This document shows positions 37,861 to 46,665 of a stretch of DNA of 64,000 bases, piece after piece; within the stretch, counting starts at the first letter, position 1, and each line of letters begins with the position of its first letter. The translations under genes were made by a program, and so were the position numbers. This DNA is from Methanobrevibacter sp. (GTDB lineage: Archaea > Methanobacteriota > Methanobacteria > Methanobacteriales > Methanobacteriaceae), in assembly GCF_017940815.1 (NCBI RefSeq), contig NZ_JAGAXX010000013.1, positions 1 through 64,000 of the forward strand. The letters run 5' to 3'. A model generated the notes under the pieces. The model ran no database searches, had not been told where the DNA came from, and saw only the letters and a program-made list of their open reading frames with translations.

Positions 37861-38941
37861 TAAATCTGTTAAATAATCCTTTACTGGATTGTTTTTCTAA
37901 TGACTCTTCAAGTTTTGCCACTTGTTTTCTTAAATCAGAAATGGTTTTGCTTGATTCATTAGACAATTTATCATAACTGCTTTCCTTAACTTTGAGTTGA
38001 GTTTTAAGTGAAGAAATCTCTTCTTTTAATGAGTTAACCTCTTTTTTGCTTTTAGCGTCAACTTCTTCCTTATAGTTGCCTAAGTCAATAATTTCTGCTC
38101 TTAATTCGTCAACTTCACTGGAAAGTGATATGTTTTCTTTTCTTGCAGATGATAACTTGTCTTTTAAATCGTTGACTTCACTGGTTAACTTAGAGTTTTC
38201 ATTTTTAAATTTGTCGACGTCAGTTTTGTCAAGTTTATCTTGTAACTCGGAAACTTTAGATTCCAAATCGTCCTTAACTGAATCCATTTGGGATTCTAAC
38301 TTGTCTGCCCTTACCTTGTTAACAGCATTTTCCGCACCTATTTTTCCAATGGTGTTGCTTAAATCCGCATTGATATCCAATTGATCAAAGTATTTTCTTG
38401 AGGTTTTTTCAAGAGCATCAGTCAATTCATTCTTAAGGCGTTTGAGTTCTGCATTTTCCTTTTTGAGTTTTGGAATTACCTTGTTAGTCAAGTAGTTTAA
38501 TTCACTGGATTGGTTTGACAACTTTTTGTCCTTATCGTCCAATTTCTTTTTCAAGTCATCAACCTTTTTGGAGCTTGCTTTTTTAGAGGCCTTAGGTTTA
38601 TCTTCTACAGGCGCTTTAACTTCTTCAACAACTTCCTCTGCAGACTCTTCAACAACCTCTTCAGCAGGTTCTTCCTCTACGGATTCTTCCACCGGCTCAA
38701 CAGCAATTTCTTCTGCAGATTCTTCAACTACAGGTTCCTCAACAACCTCTTCAACAGGTTCTTCAACTACTTCTTCTTTTTCAACAACTGGTTCAGGAAC
38801 TTGTTTTGCAACAGGCTCGTCAGCTATTTTTTCAACTACTGGTTCTTCTTCTGTTTTACTTTTAGACTTATTTTTGAGTTTATCCAAATCCAATTTGATT
38901 TTACCGCCGTACATGGCGTTTATTGGTTTATCATTTGACAT
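37856..38941 (-). CDS. acidic-repeat and coiled-coil protein
   Basis: 361 residues. After a basic start (GGKIKLDLDKLKNKSK), residues of about 35-115 are a low-complexity Val-Glu-Glu-Pro repeat (EEPVVEE, EEVVEEP, ESAEEVVEE). A Lys/Ser-rich hinge follows (KPKASKKASSKK), then a long heptad coiled coil to the C-terminus (DDLKKKLDDKDKKL... SDLRKQVAKLEESLE) ending GLFNRFK. There is no signal peptide or membrane segment. A structural or filament role is possible, but no function is known. GGTGAT before the ATG at 38941 fixes the start. A divergent PolD gene lies 174 nt upstream. Confidence 0.65.
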   Translation of the reverse strand: MSNDKPINAMYGGKIKLDLDKLKNKSKSKTEEEPVVEKIADEPVAKQVPEPVVEKEEVVEEPVEEVVEEPVVEESAEEIAVEPVEESVEEEPAEEVVEESAEEVVEEVKAPVEDKPKASKKASSKKVDDLKKKLDDKDKKLSNQSSELNYLTNKVIPKLKKENAELKRLKNELTDALEKTSRKYFDQLDINADLSNTIGKIGAENAVNKVRADKLESQMDSVKDDLESKVSELQDKLDKTDVDKFKNENSKLTSEVNDLKDKLSSARKENISLSSEVDELRAEIIDLGNYKEEVDAKSKKEVNSLKEEISSLKTQLKVKESSYDKLSNESSKTISDLRKQVAKLEESLEKQSSKGLFNRFK

Positions 38942-39114
38942 TAAAATCACCATAATAGCAATATTAATATATTAATTCGACTACAAGTTACACTCTTAAA
39001 TTTAAATTTTAGAATATTTAAGTATTTATGAAAATTTAGCCTATCAAATATTATTAATATTATGAAAAACAATAGATTATATACTAAATTAATTTTGTAA
39101 CTTATGGCGATACC

Positions 39115-42100
39115 ATGGATTATTTTGATAGATTAGAAGCTGAAACCAATCACCTATACGATATAGCTAATGAGGCAAGGTCAAAGGGTTTTGATGTTGA
39201 AACAAAAACCGAAGTTCCTCTTGCAAAGGATTTAGCGGAAAGAGTAGAAGGGCTTGTAGGTCCCGAAGGTGTTGCAAAACGTATTAAGGAATTAGAGAAA
39301 GATATGGATAGGGAGTCCGTTGCTTTTGAAATCGCAGCTGAAATTGCAGACGGAACCTTCGCACTAACCGGCGAAAAGGCAAACTGGAATGAGGAGCAAA
39401 GATGTGACCAAGGTCTTAGGACCGCTCTTGCGATTCTTACCGAAGGGGTTGTAGCAGCACCCCTTGAGGGTATTTCAGACGTTAAGATTAAAAATAACTT
39501 TGATGGAACAAAATACATTGGAGTTTATTTTGCAGGACCGATTAGAAGTGCAGGGGGTACTGCTGCAGCACTTGCAGTACTTTTAGGAGACAAAATCAGA
39601 CGTGCAATTAACATTGACGAGTTCAAGCCTATTGAAGACGAAATCGAAAGATACGTGGAAGAAGTGGAGCTATACGAATCAGAAGTTACAAATTTACAGT
39701 ACTCACCAACACCAGAAGAAGTGAGATTTGCAGCAAATCACATTCCCGTGGAAGTTTCAGGAGAACAGACAGACCAAGTGGAAGTGTCCCACAGGGATTT
39801 GGAACGTGTCGAGACAAACAATATCCGTGGTGGAGCATTGCTTGCTATGGTAGAGGGAGTTATCCAGAAATCCAAAAAGATCAAAAAGATTTCAAATAAG
39901 TTAGGCCTTGACTGGGATTGGCTCGAGGAATACTCAAAGCCTAAGAAGAGCGACACTTCAGATGATGGAGATGACTCAGATGTCGTCAGCGAACCTAAAT
40001 ACATCCAGGACATCATTGGAGGAAGGCCTATTTTAGGATACCCTTCCGAAAAGGGAGCATTCAGATTGAGATATGGAAGGTCACGTAACACAGGTCTCGC
40101 TACAATGGGAGTTCACCCTGCAACAATGGCATTGCTTGAGTTTTTGGCTGTTGGAACCCAATTGAAGATTGAATATCCCGGCAAAGGTAACTGTGTTGTT
40201 CCGGTGGATTCAATTGAAGGCCCTGTGGTTAAGCTTAAAAACGGTGATGTGGTTGTCGTTGATTCAGTCCGTAAGGCTCGTGAAGTCAAAAAGGATGTTG
40301 TAGAAATATTATTCCTAGGAGACATGCTTGTCGCATTCGGTGAGTTTTTAAGAAACAACCAGCCACTGTACCCATCAGGATGGGTTGAGGAATGGTGGAT
40401 TCAATTGTTAATGAGAAGCGAAAAGTTCGACAAGGACAACACCGATTTGGACTTGCATGCACTCGAATACGATTATCTCCCTTCAATTGAAGCTTTCAAA
40501 CTATCAAAGGAATATGACATTCCTCTTCACCCTAAATACACATATTGCTATAATGACGTGACAATCAACGATTTAAATGAATTATATGATTTGCTTGAGG
40601 CATCAAAATCAACTTATAATCAAGATGAAGGAATCAAATTAGATTTGTCATACCCTAAAAGGGTCTTGGAGGTTATTGGAGTACCGCATATTGTCCGTGA
40701 CGGCAAAATAATCATAGACAAAGATCACTCCTACGCATTGCTTGTGACATTATCAAAAAGGTTGCCTGAGATGAAAACAACCCTTGAAGCTGTAAATGAG
40801 GTATCTCCAGTCAAGATTATCAATAAGGCACCTGCATACATCGGAACCCGTGTAGGTAGACCTGAAAAGTCAAAAGAAAGACTGATGAGACCTGCTCCTC
40901 ATGGATTGATTCCTATCGGAAACAACGGTGGGGCAAGAAGACTGGTTGCTACTGCAGCTAAAAAAGGAAGCATCAAGGTTGAAATTTCAAGACGAAAATG
41001 TACCAATCCAGAATGTGGAATAAGCTCATTCGGTTCACTTTGTCCTAAATGCGGACATCCGACTGAAATGGGAAAACCTGCAAACAAAAGCATTCCTCTT
41101 GCTGCCATGCTTAAAAAGGCATCTGACAACGTCAAGGTCAGAAGGGTTGATGAGGTGAAAGGTGTAGTTGGAATGATTTCCGAGTCCAAATTACCGGAAC
41201 CTCTTGAAAAGGGAATACTTAGGGCAAAACATGAAGTTTTCACATTCAAAGATGGAACAATACGCCACGATTCAACCGACTTACCGTTGACTCACTTCAT
41301 ACCAAGAGAAATTGGAGTCACAGTCGAGAAATTGCATGAGATGGGCTATGAGAAGGATTGTTACGGAAACCCTATTGAAAATGAAGATCAAATCATTGAG
41401 CTTAGAGTTCAAGATATCGTTATTTCAGACAATTGCGGCGAATATCTGCTCCGTACAGCCCAATTTATCGATGATGAACTTACCCGATACTATGACATGG
41501 AGCCGTTCTACAATGTTAAGGAGAAAAGCGATTTGATTGGGCACCTTGTTGCAGGCCTTGCGCCGCACACATCTGCAGGAGTGCTTGGAAGAATCGTCGG
41601 TTTCACCAAGGCTTTAGGATGTTACGCTCACCCTTACTTCCATTCCGCTAAACGTAGAAACTGTGACAGTGACGAGGATGCGGTAATGCTGCTTCTAGAT
41701 GCTTTGATTAACTTTTCAAAAACATACTTACCAAACACTAGAGGAGGAAGTATGGATGCTCCTTTAGTTTTATCTTCAAGAATCGACCCTGAAGAGATAG
41801 ATGACGAGTCCCACAACCTGGACATCTTTGAAAGATTCCCCGTGGAGTTCTACGAAAAGACATACAGCCCACTTAAGCCTGCTGATGTATTGGAATACAT
41901 CGACAACGTGGAAATGCATTTGGGAACCCCTCAACAGTATGAGGGACTGATGTTCTCCCACCACACATCAAACATTCATGCAGGACCGACCGTCTGTCTA
42001 TACAAGAGATTGCCTTCCATGAGGGAAAAGGTAGAAGCCCAAATTGCCCTTGCTGAAAGTATCAGGGCAGTTGACCAGAGAGGTGTTGTCGAAAAGGTAT

Positions 42101-42411
42101 TGACCTCTCATTTCTTGCCGGACATCATGGGTAACTCCAGGGCATTTTCCAAGCAAAAGGTAAGATGCACCAAGTGCGGTGCCAAATACAGGAGAATGCC
42201 ACTTACAGGAAAATGTTCCTGCGGAGGTAACTTAATCTTATCCGTTTCAAAAGGATCAGTTACCAAATACCTTGAAATTTCAAGAGATCTGGTTAACAGG
42301 TACCCCGTATCCCACTATTTAGAGCAACGTCTGGAAATCCAGGAGTTCGGTATCAACTCATTGTTTGAAAGTGACAAGTCCAAGCAGAGTTCACTTGATG
42401 TGTTCTTCTAA
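39115..42411 (+). CDS. polC: DNA polymerase D large subunit (DP2)
   Basis: 1098 residues, standard length without intein. Family segments YIGVYFAGPIRSAGGTAAA, RYGRSRNTGLATMGVHPATMA, AHPYFHSAKRRNCDSDEDAVMLLLD (with the catalytic acidic residues) and GSMDAPLVL are present. Zinc sites occur at CTNPECG...CPKCG and CTKCGAKYRRMPLTGKCSCGG. The C-terminus QSSLDVFF is a PIP box for PCNA. DP2 is the polymerase subunit of PolD; the exonuclease subunit DP1 is not in the window. A 24-nt repeat begins at the stop codon. Confidence 0.96.
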   Translation: MDYFDRLEAETNHLYDIANEARSKGFDVETKTEVPLAKDLAERVEGLVGPEGVAKRIKELEKDMDRESVAFEIAAEIADGTFALTGEKANWNEEQRCDQGLRTALAILTEGVVAAPLEGISDVKIKNNFDGTKYIGVYFAGPIRSAGGTAAALAVLLGDKIRRAINIDEFKPIEDEIERYVEEVELYESEVTNLQYSPTPEEVRFAANHIPVEVSGEQTDQVEVSHRDLERVETNNIRGGALLAMVEGVIQKSKKIKKISNKLGLDWDWLEEYSKPKKSDTSDDGDDSDVVSEPKYIQDIIGGRPILGYPSEKGAFRLRYGRSRNTGLATMGVHPATMALLEFLAVGTQLKIEYPGKGNCVVPVDSIEGPVVKLKNGDVVVVDSVRKAREVKKDVVEILFLGDMLVAFGEFLRNNQPLYPSGWVEEWWIQLLMRSEKFDKDNTDLDLHALEYDYLPSIEAFKLSKEYDIPLHPKYTYCYNDVTINDLNELYDLLEASKSTYNQDEGIKLDLSYPKRVLEVIGVPHIVRDGKIIIDKDHSYALLVTLSKRLPEMKTTLEAVNEVSPVKIINKAPAYIGTRVGRPEKSKERLMRPAPHGLIPIGNNGGARRLVATAAKKGSIKVEISRRKCTNPECGISSFGSLCPKCGHPTEMGKPANKSIPLAAMLKKASDNVKVRRVDEVKGVVGMISESKLPEPLEKGILRAKHEVFTFKDGTIRHDSTDLPLTHFIPREIGVTVEKLHEMGYEKDCYGNPIENEDQIIELRVQDIVISDNCGEYLLRTAQFIDDELTRYYDMEPFYNVKEKSDLIGHLVAGLAPHTSAGVLGRIVGFTKALGCYAHPYFHSAKRRNCDSDEDAVMLLLDALINFSKTYLPNTRGGSMDAPLVLSSRIDPEEIDDESHNLDIFERFPVEFYEKTYSPLKPADVLEYIDNVEMHLGTPQQYEGLMFSHHTSNIHAGPTVCLYKRLPSMREKVEAQIALAESIRAVDQRGVVEKVLTSHFLPDIMGNSRAFSKQKVRCTKCGAKYRRMPLTGKCSCGGNLILSVSKGSVTKYLEISRDLVNRYPVSHYLEQRLEIQEFGINSLFESDKSKQSSLDVFF

Positions 42412-42432
42412 TACTTTTCAAATGCTCTTGGA
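42409..42432 (+). repeat. 24-nt repeat, copy B, starting at a stop codon
   Basis: Identical to 30732-30755. It begins with the TAA of the PolD gene. The AT-rich stretch that follows, to about 42460, is similar to that after copy A. Confidence 0.85.
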
Positions 42433-42482
42433 CTTTTGATTTTTAATATTAATAATATAGTATATTTCATAGTACAATAATA

Positions 42483-42504
42483 TTGTTCGAATAAAGACGA
42501 ACAA
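42483..42504. promoter_or_regulatory. operator dyad 1 of nrdD, TTGTTCG-N8-CGAACAA
   Basis: A perfect 7-bp inverted repeat with an eight-base spacer, immediately upstream of the TATA box TTTATATA. Confidence 0.75.
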
Positions 42505-42512
42505 TTTATATA
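42505..42512 (+). promoter_or_regulatory. TATA box of nrdD
   Basis: TTTATATA, touching operator dyad 1. The predicted start of transcription near 42535-42540 falls at operator dyad 2, giving a leader of about 120 nt. Confidence 0.6.
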
Positions 42513-42539
42513 CTATAAAATTCTAAGTATTAATTAGAT

Positions 42540-42557
42540 GTTCGTATCAATACGAAC
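42540..42557. promoter_or_regulatory. operator dyad 2 of nrdD, GTTCG-N8-CGAAC
   Basis: Same half-sites and same eight-base spacer as dyad 1. The centres of the two are 55 bp apart, about five helical turns. Confidence 0.7.
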
Positions 42558-42595
42558 GATTTATTATACAAGTGATGACAAATAATTAATCTAGC

Positions 42596-42613
42596 TGAGA
42601 GTATGCTCTCTCA
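42596..42613 (+). other. small leader hairpin before nrdD
   Basis: TGAGAG and CTCTCA pair across six bases, about 50 nt before the nrdD start, in the probable 5' leader. A role is unknown. Confidence 0.4.
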
Positions 42614-42662
42614 ATTGGATAATAAATTTTTTTAATATAATTAGGAAAATGGTGTGAATTAA

Positions 42663-44981
42663 ATGGAAAAAATTTCAGAATTAGGAAATAATATGAATGA
42701 AACCGTTAAAATTAACGTAGAAAAGAATAACGGTATTAAAGAAAGATTCAGTTACGAAAAATTAGTAAAATCATTAGTAATGGTAGAAACCCCATTCTTT
42801 GAATCTGATAAAATCGTGGCTACAGTAGTATCTCAATTATACGATGGAATCAAAACCAAAGAAATCAAAAAAATTGTTCACGAATGTTTAGAAGACATCG
42901 ATCCTGAAATTGCAAACAAATACTTAGCAAGTACCCAATTAAAAGTACGTACTTCAAAAGACACTATTGAAGCATTCGACTTATCCAGAATCGCTAACAC
43001 CTTGATTGAAGAAACCGGTGCTAGCCAAGAAACTGCTTTTGAAATCGCTACTGAAACCTGGAAAGAACTCAAAAAATTAAATGTTGAATACTTGACCGCA
43101 CCTATGATCAGGGAAATGGTCAACACCAAATTGATTGAATACGGTTTAGAAGACTTAAGAAGCCGTTACACCCGTTTAGGTATCCCTGTATACAACATTA
43201 CCTCACTCATCGAAAACGGTAACAGGGACAACGCAAACATGATTCACAACCCTGAAAGTATTCACAAACATGTAGCGGACGAAGCATTAAAACAATACGC
43301 ATTATTAAAAATGTTACCAGCACACTTAGCAGACGCACACATGTCCGGTGACATTCACATTCACGATTTGGAATTCTTCGCAGGAAGACCTTTAAACTGT
43401 CTTCAACATGATATAAGAACTTTCATCAAATACGGACTTAAAGTTGACGGTACCGGTGACCACACCTCCATTGCAGGTGCACCAAATCACATGGAAACTT
43501 TAATGAACCACACTGGTGAAATCATGCTTGCAGCACAACAAAACATGTCCGGTGGACAATCAATGTCCCTCTGGAACGTATTTGTTGCACCATTTGCAAG
43601 AGGAAGAACCTATGATGAAATCAAACAAGCTGTTCAAATGCTTGTTTACAACTTAAATATGGCTTACGCAGCAAGAGGATCCCAAGTACCGTTCACAAGT
43701 ATGGCATTGGAATTCGGAGTTCCTGACTTCTTGAAAGAAGAAACCGCATACGGACCAAAAGGCCAAGTTGTAGGAACTTACGCTGACTTTGAAGAAGAAA
43801 CCAGATTAATCCAAAGAGCATTCACTGAAACATTACTTGCAGGAGACAATGAAGGTAAACCTCACTTATTCCCAAATACCATTTACACATTAAGACCTGA
43901 AACAATGACCAGTGAATACGAAGATGACCTCCGTTTAGTACACGAATTATCCGCAAAATACGGTTCATCCTACTTTGTAAACATGTTCCCAGAATACAGA
44001 GGCCAAATGGCAAACTACATGGGATGCAGAACCTGTTTACAAGACACCTGGACCGGTGACTGGGACAAAGACTGTTTAAGAACCGGTAACCTTGCATACG
44101 TAACCTTAAACTTACCAAGAATCGGATACCAATCCAAAGACGAAACCCAAGTATTCGAATACTTAGACGAATACATGGATTTAGCAGTTGAAACCTTAAT
44201 GCTCAGAAGAGAACAAGGATTAAAATGTTTAAATGATTTCCACATCTTACCATTCTTAAAACAAAAAGTGGGAGAAGAATCATACTACAGAATTGAAAAT
44301 TCAACATTATCTTTCGGTTTCGTTGGACTTAACGAAATGTTAACCTCATTATTCGGAGAAGGTATTGAAAACGCTGATTCAAACAAATTCGGTGTAAAAT
44401 GTATTGAATACATAAACGATAGAGCTAACCAGTTAAAAGATGAAACCGGACTCAGATGGTCTGTTATCCAAACTCCTGCAGAATCTACTGCTTACAGATT
44501 TGCAACTCTCGATAAAAAACAATTCGGAGACCAAGCAATCGTACAAGGTGAAGGAAACGCTAACTACTACACCAACTCATCTCACGTGCCAGTAGACACA
44601 GGATTATCCTTAATTGAAAAAATCAAAATTGAAGAGCAATATCACAGCATAACCTCTGGTGGACACATCTTCCATGCATTCATGGGAGAATCCTACTCAG
44701 ATCCAGATTCATTAATGAGTTTAACCCACAAAATTGCTCGTAAATCCGATATCGGATTCTGGGCTTACAGCTCAGCATTAAGTTTCTGTCTTAAATGTAA
44801 GACTTTAATGAAAGGACTGAACAATGTTTGTCCTACCTGTGGTGAAAGAGAAGATGTAGAATGGTATGACAGAATTACCGGTTACGTACAACAAGTTGGA
44901 CGTGCAAAATCTGCATCCGGTGGTTGGAACCCAGGTAAACGTCAAGAATTAATTGACAGAAGAAGATTCGAAGATAACTAA
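42663..44981 (+). CDS. nrdD: anaerobic ribonucleoside-triphosphate reductase (class III)
   Basis: 772 residues. An ATP-cone-like N-terminus (IKERFSYEKLVKSLVM) precedes the catalytic barrel. C-terminal CLKCKTLMKGLNNVCPTCG is the zinc site. RITGYVQQVGRAKSASGGWNPGKRQEL contains the glycyl-radical loop. It makes deoxyribonucleotides without oxygen and needs the activase NrdG, which is not encoded nearby. Dyads around the promoter show it is regulated at transcription. The ATG at 42663 has GGTG about 8 nt upstream; a second ATG at 42693 is less likely. Confidence 0.94.
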   Translation: MEKISELGNNMNETVKINVEKNNGIKERFSYEKLVKSLVMVETPFFESDKIVATVVSQLYDGIKTKEIKKIVHECLEDIDPEIANKYLASTQLKVRTSKDTIEAFDLSRIANTLIEETGASQETAFEIATETWKELKKLNVEYLTAPMIREMVNTKLIEYGLEDLRSRYTRLGIPVYNITSLIENGNRDNANMIHNPESIHKHVADEALKQYALLKMLPAHLADAHMSGDIHIHDLEFFAGRPLNCLQHDIRTFIKYGLKVDGTGDHTSIAGAPNHMETLMNHTGEIMLAAQQNMSGGQSMSLWNVFVAPFARGRTYDEIKQAVQMLVYNLNMAYAARGSQVPFTSMALEFGVPDFLKEETAYGPKGQVVGTYADFEEETRLIQRAFTETLLAGDNEGKPHLFPNTIYTLRPETMTSEYEDDLRLVHELSAKYGSSYFVNMFPEYRGQMANYMGCRTCLQDTWTGDWDKDCLRTGNLAYVTLNLPRIGYQSKDETQVFEYLDEYMDLAVETLMLRREQGLKCLNDFHILPFLKQKVGEESYYRIENSTLSFGFVGLNEMLTSLFGEGIENADSNKFGVKCIEYINDRANQLKDETGLRWSVIQTPAESTAYRFATLDKKQFGDQAIVQGEGNANYYTNSSHVPVDTGLSLIEKIKIEEQYHSITSGGHIFHAFMGESYSDPDSLMSLTHKIARKSDIGFWAYSSALSFCLKCKTLMKGLNNVCPTCGEREDVEWYDRITGYVQQVGRAKSASGGWNPGKRQELIDRRRFEDN

Positions 44982-45018
44982 ATGTTATCTTCTTCACACC
45001 ATTTTTTATTTTTCACCA
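44970..45018 (+). terminator. terminator of nrdD
   Basis: GAAGATAAC and GTTATCTTC (44970-44992) form a 9-bp stem; the TAA stop is in the five-base loop. T-rich sequence follows. Confidence 0.7.
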
Positions 45019-45141
45019 TCAAAAAAATTCGATACCAAAACTATTTCTCAAAAATCACCAAAAAACTAAAAGTATATTAATAGCATTAAACTAAAATTAT
45101 AATATTATCATATCACTGATGATAATTGTTATTTTCACATT

Positions 45142-45194
45142 CTATGTTACTAGTATTTATGGGCTATTTTAATACTAGGGCGCTGATAACATAG
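45142..45194. promoter_or_regulatory. long interrupted dyad upstream of the eL21 operon
   Basis: CTATGTTA (45142-45149) pairs with TAACATAG (45187-45194), and the adjacent CTAGTATT (45150-45157) with AATACTAG (45171-45178). The 16-bp stem has one 8-nt bulge, GGCGCTGA (45179-45186), and a 13-nt loop. It may be an RNA leader element or a DNA operator; a possible TATA (ATTTATA) lies right after it at 45195-45201. Confidence 0.6.
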
Positions 45195-45229
45195 ATTTAT
45201 ACCCAGACTACTGATTAAGAGGTAATATT

Positions 45230-45520
45230 ATGCAAAGATCAAGAGGATTAAAAAGTAGATCAAGAAAAAAAATGACCAAAGTACAAAGACCTGGAAGAAC
45301 TAACCCAATTACAAACAGACTCCAAAGATTTGAAGAAGGAGACTTAGTTCACATTACTATTAACCCATCCATCCAAAAAGGACAACCTGCACCTAGATTC
45401 CATGGTAAAACCGGTAAAATCACAGGTCAAAAAGGTAAAGCATACATTGTGTCCTTAAAAGATGGAAACAAAGCAAAAGAATTAATAGTAAGACCTGACC
45501 ACTTAAAATTACAAAACTGA
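45230..45520 (+). CDS. rpl21e: ribosomal protein eL21
   Basis: 96 residues, basic. [59 protein letters not shown] and the final [10 protein letters not shown] are typical of eL21. It belongs to the large ribosomal subunit. GAGGT lies 6 nt before the ATG. It is followed after 5 nt by rpo4, the usual archaeal gene order. Confidence 0.95.
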   Translation: MQRSRGLKSRSRKKMTKVQRPGRTNPITNRLQRFEEGDLVHITINPSIQKGQPAPRFHGKTGKITGQKGKAYIVSLKDGNKAKELIVRPDHLKLQN

Positions 45521-45525
45521 TTTCT

Positions 45526-45870
45526 ATGATTGGAAAAGAAATTATTGAAAGCGAACCAATTACAGGTTCTGAAGTTAAAAAAATACTTGAAGATTTTGCT
45601 GAAGACAATGAGTTAAATTATGAACAAAATCTTACATTAAACCACCTTGCAAGGTTTAAAAGATATTCTGCAGAAGATGCAAAAGAGATTTACGCTAAAC
45701 TTCAAGATGAATTTGGCTTAAGAGCTAAGGTCGCTGCTCATATTGTTGATTTGGTTCCACAAGACTTAGCTGACATGAGATTGATTTTTGCTAAAGAACC
45801 AAGTAAAACAGACAAAGAAGACATGGAAAAAATTCTTGAAATGTTAGAACAATATGATGTTGAAGAATAG
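45526..45870 (+). CDS. rpoF: RNA polymerase subunit Rpo4 (RpoF)
   Basis: 114 residues. VKKILEDFAEDNELNYEQNLTLNHLARFKRYSAEDAKEIYAKL and VDLVPQDLADMRLIFAKE fit the HRDC-like fold of Rpo4, which with Rpo7 forms the stalk of RNA polymerase that helps open promoters and bind nascent RNA. It follows eL21 closely, and its stop lies in a hairpin. Confidence 0.92.
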   Translation: MIGKEIIESEPITGSEVKKILEDFAEDNELNYEQNLTLNHLARFKRYSAEDAKEIYAKLQDEFGLRAKVAAHIVDLVPQDLADMRLIFAKEPSKTDKEDMEKILEMLEQYDVEE

Positions 45871-45896
45871 TATTTTTACTATTCCCCTTTTTTATT
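45865..45896 (+). terminator. terminator of eL21-rpo4
   Basis: GAATAGTA and TACTATTC (45865-45884) pair with a four-T loop; the TAG stop is in the left arm. CCCC and T6 follow. Confidence 0.65.
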
Positions 45897-46030
45897 ATTA
45901 TCCCTTATTTTTACTGAAAACCCTACTTTTTTTAGATATCTTTATTATACTTAAACTTTAAATTTATAAAGTAAGTTAATATTATGGTCAAATTATTATC
46001 ATAATATGAAACTGATAGTGAGTGATTAAT

Positions 46031-46657
46031 ATGGTTGATAAAAATAAAAATGAAAAAAGACCAGCAGTTAAAAAAGAAGAAAATGCTGTCGTGTTAGATT
46101 ACCTAAGTCGTGGCTATGTCACATCAGACATGTCCAAATTTGGTGGTAAACCTATTGCTCAAGCTATTGGTACAGAACAATTCACTTTACTTGAATTAGC
46201 TCCTAAAAGAGGTGTTGATTTAGAAATCCAAGATACTGTATACATCGGTAAAGGAAAAAGAGAAAAAATATACAGAGTGCTTGGAAAATTAGATTTTGAA
46301 AACCTGACTGCAACAAGTAGGATAGAACTTGATTATGCTATCCGTGACATTGTTGAAGCTAATGAGGAAAAATTCGTTGAATTTTTCAATACCGCCGGTT
46401 CAGTCAGTACCAGAATGCATTCACTCGAACTGATACCTGGAATCGGTAAGAAATATATGTGGGACATTATTAAAGCCCGTGAAGAAAAACCTTTCGAAAG
46501 TTTTGAAGACATTGCAGAAAGACTTCCAACATTGGCAGACCCTGCAGGAATGATTGTTAACAGAGTCAAACAAGAACTTGACACTACAACACCAAGAAGA
46601 GGCAAAAATAAATACTACATATTTACCCAGCCTCCAAGAGCTGCAAGAAGAAGATAA
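46031..46657 (+). CDS. DUF655 nucleic-acid-binding protein
   Basis: 208 residues. An OB-like region (AVVLDYLSRGYVT... YIGKGKREKIYRVLGKLDFENLTATSR) is followed by a helix-hairpin-helix (LELIPGIGKKYMWDIIKAREEKPFESFEDIAERLP). The family is conserved next to ksgA and rpo4 in archaea and is thought to act in translation or RNA metabolism; exact function unknown. The ATG at 46031 follows AGTGATT and is preferred. An 8-bp dyad (45979-45986 and 46000-46007) lies in its promoter region. Followed after 8 nt by ksgA. Confidence 0.85.
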   Translation: MVDKNKNEKRPAVKKEENAVVLDYLSRGYVTSDMSKFGGKPIAQAIGTEQFTLLELAPKRGVDLEIQDTVYIGKGKREKIYRVLGKLDFENLTATSRIELDYAIRDIVEANEEKFVEFFNTAGSVSTRMHSLELIPGIGKKYMWDIIKAREEKPFESFEDIAERLPTLADPAGMIVNRVKQELDTTTPRRGKNKYYIFTQPPRAARRR

Positions 46658-46665
46658 GTGATAAA

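Noticed and set aside
39115-42411. Intein in the PolD large subunit
   Set aside because: The length of 1098 residues equals the intein-free protein and no splice-junction block was seen.
42594-42620. CTGAGAG before nrdD as part of a TPP riboswitch
   Set aside because: No second conserved TPP element is present and the downstream gene is a reductase. It is only a short hairpin.
45116-45186. Possible C/D-box small RNA (TGATGA at 45116 and CTGA at 45183) upstream of eL21
   Set aside because: The boxes are about 60 nt apart with no internal C'/D' pair, and the C box lacks the leading purine. The interrupted hairpin explains the region better.
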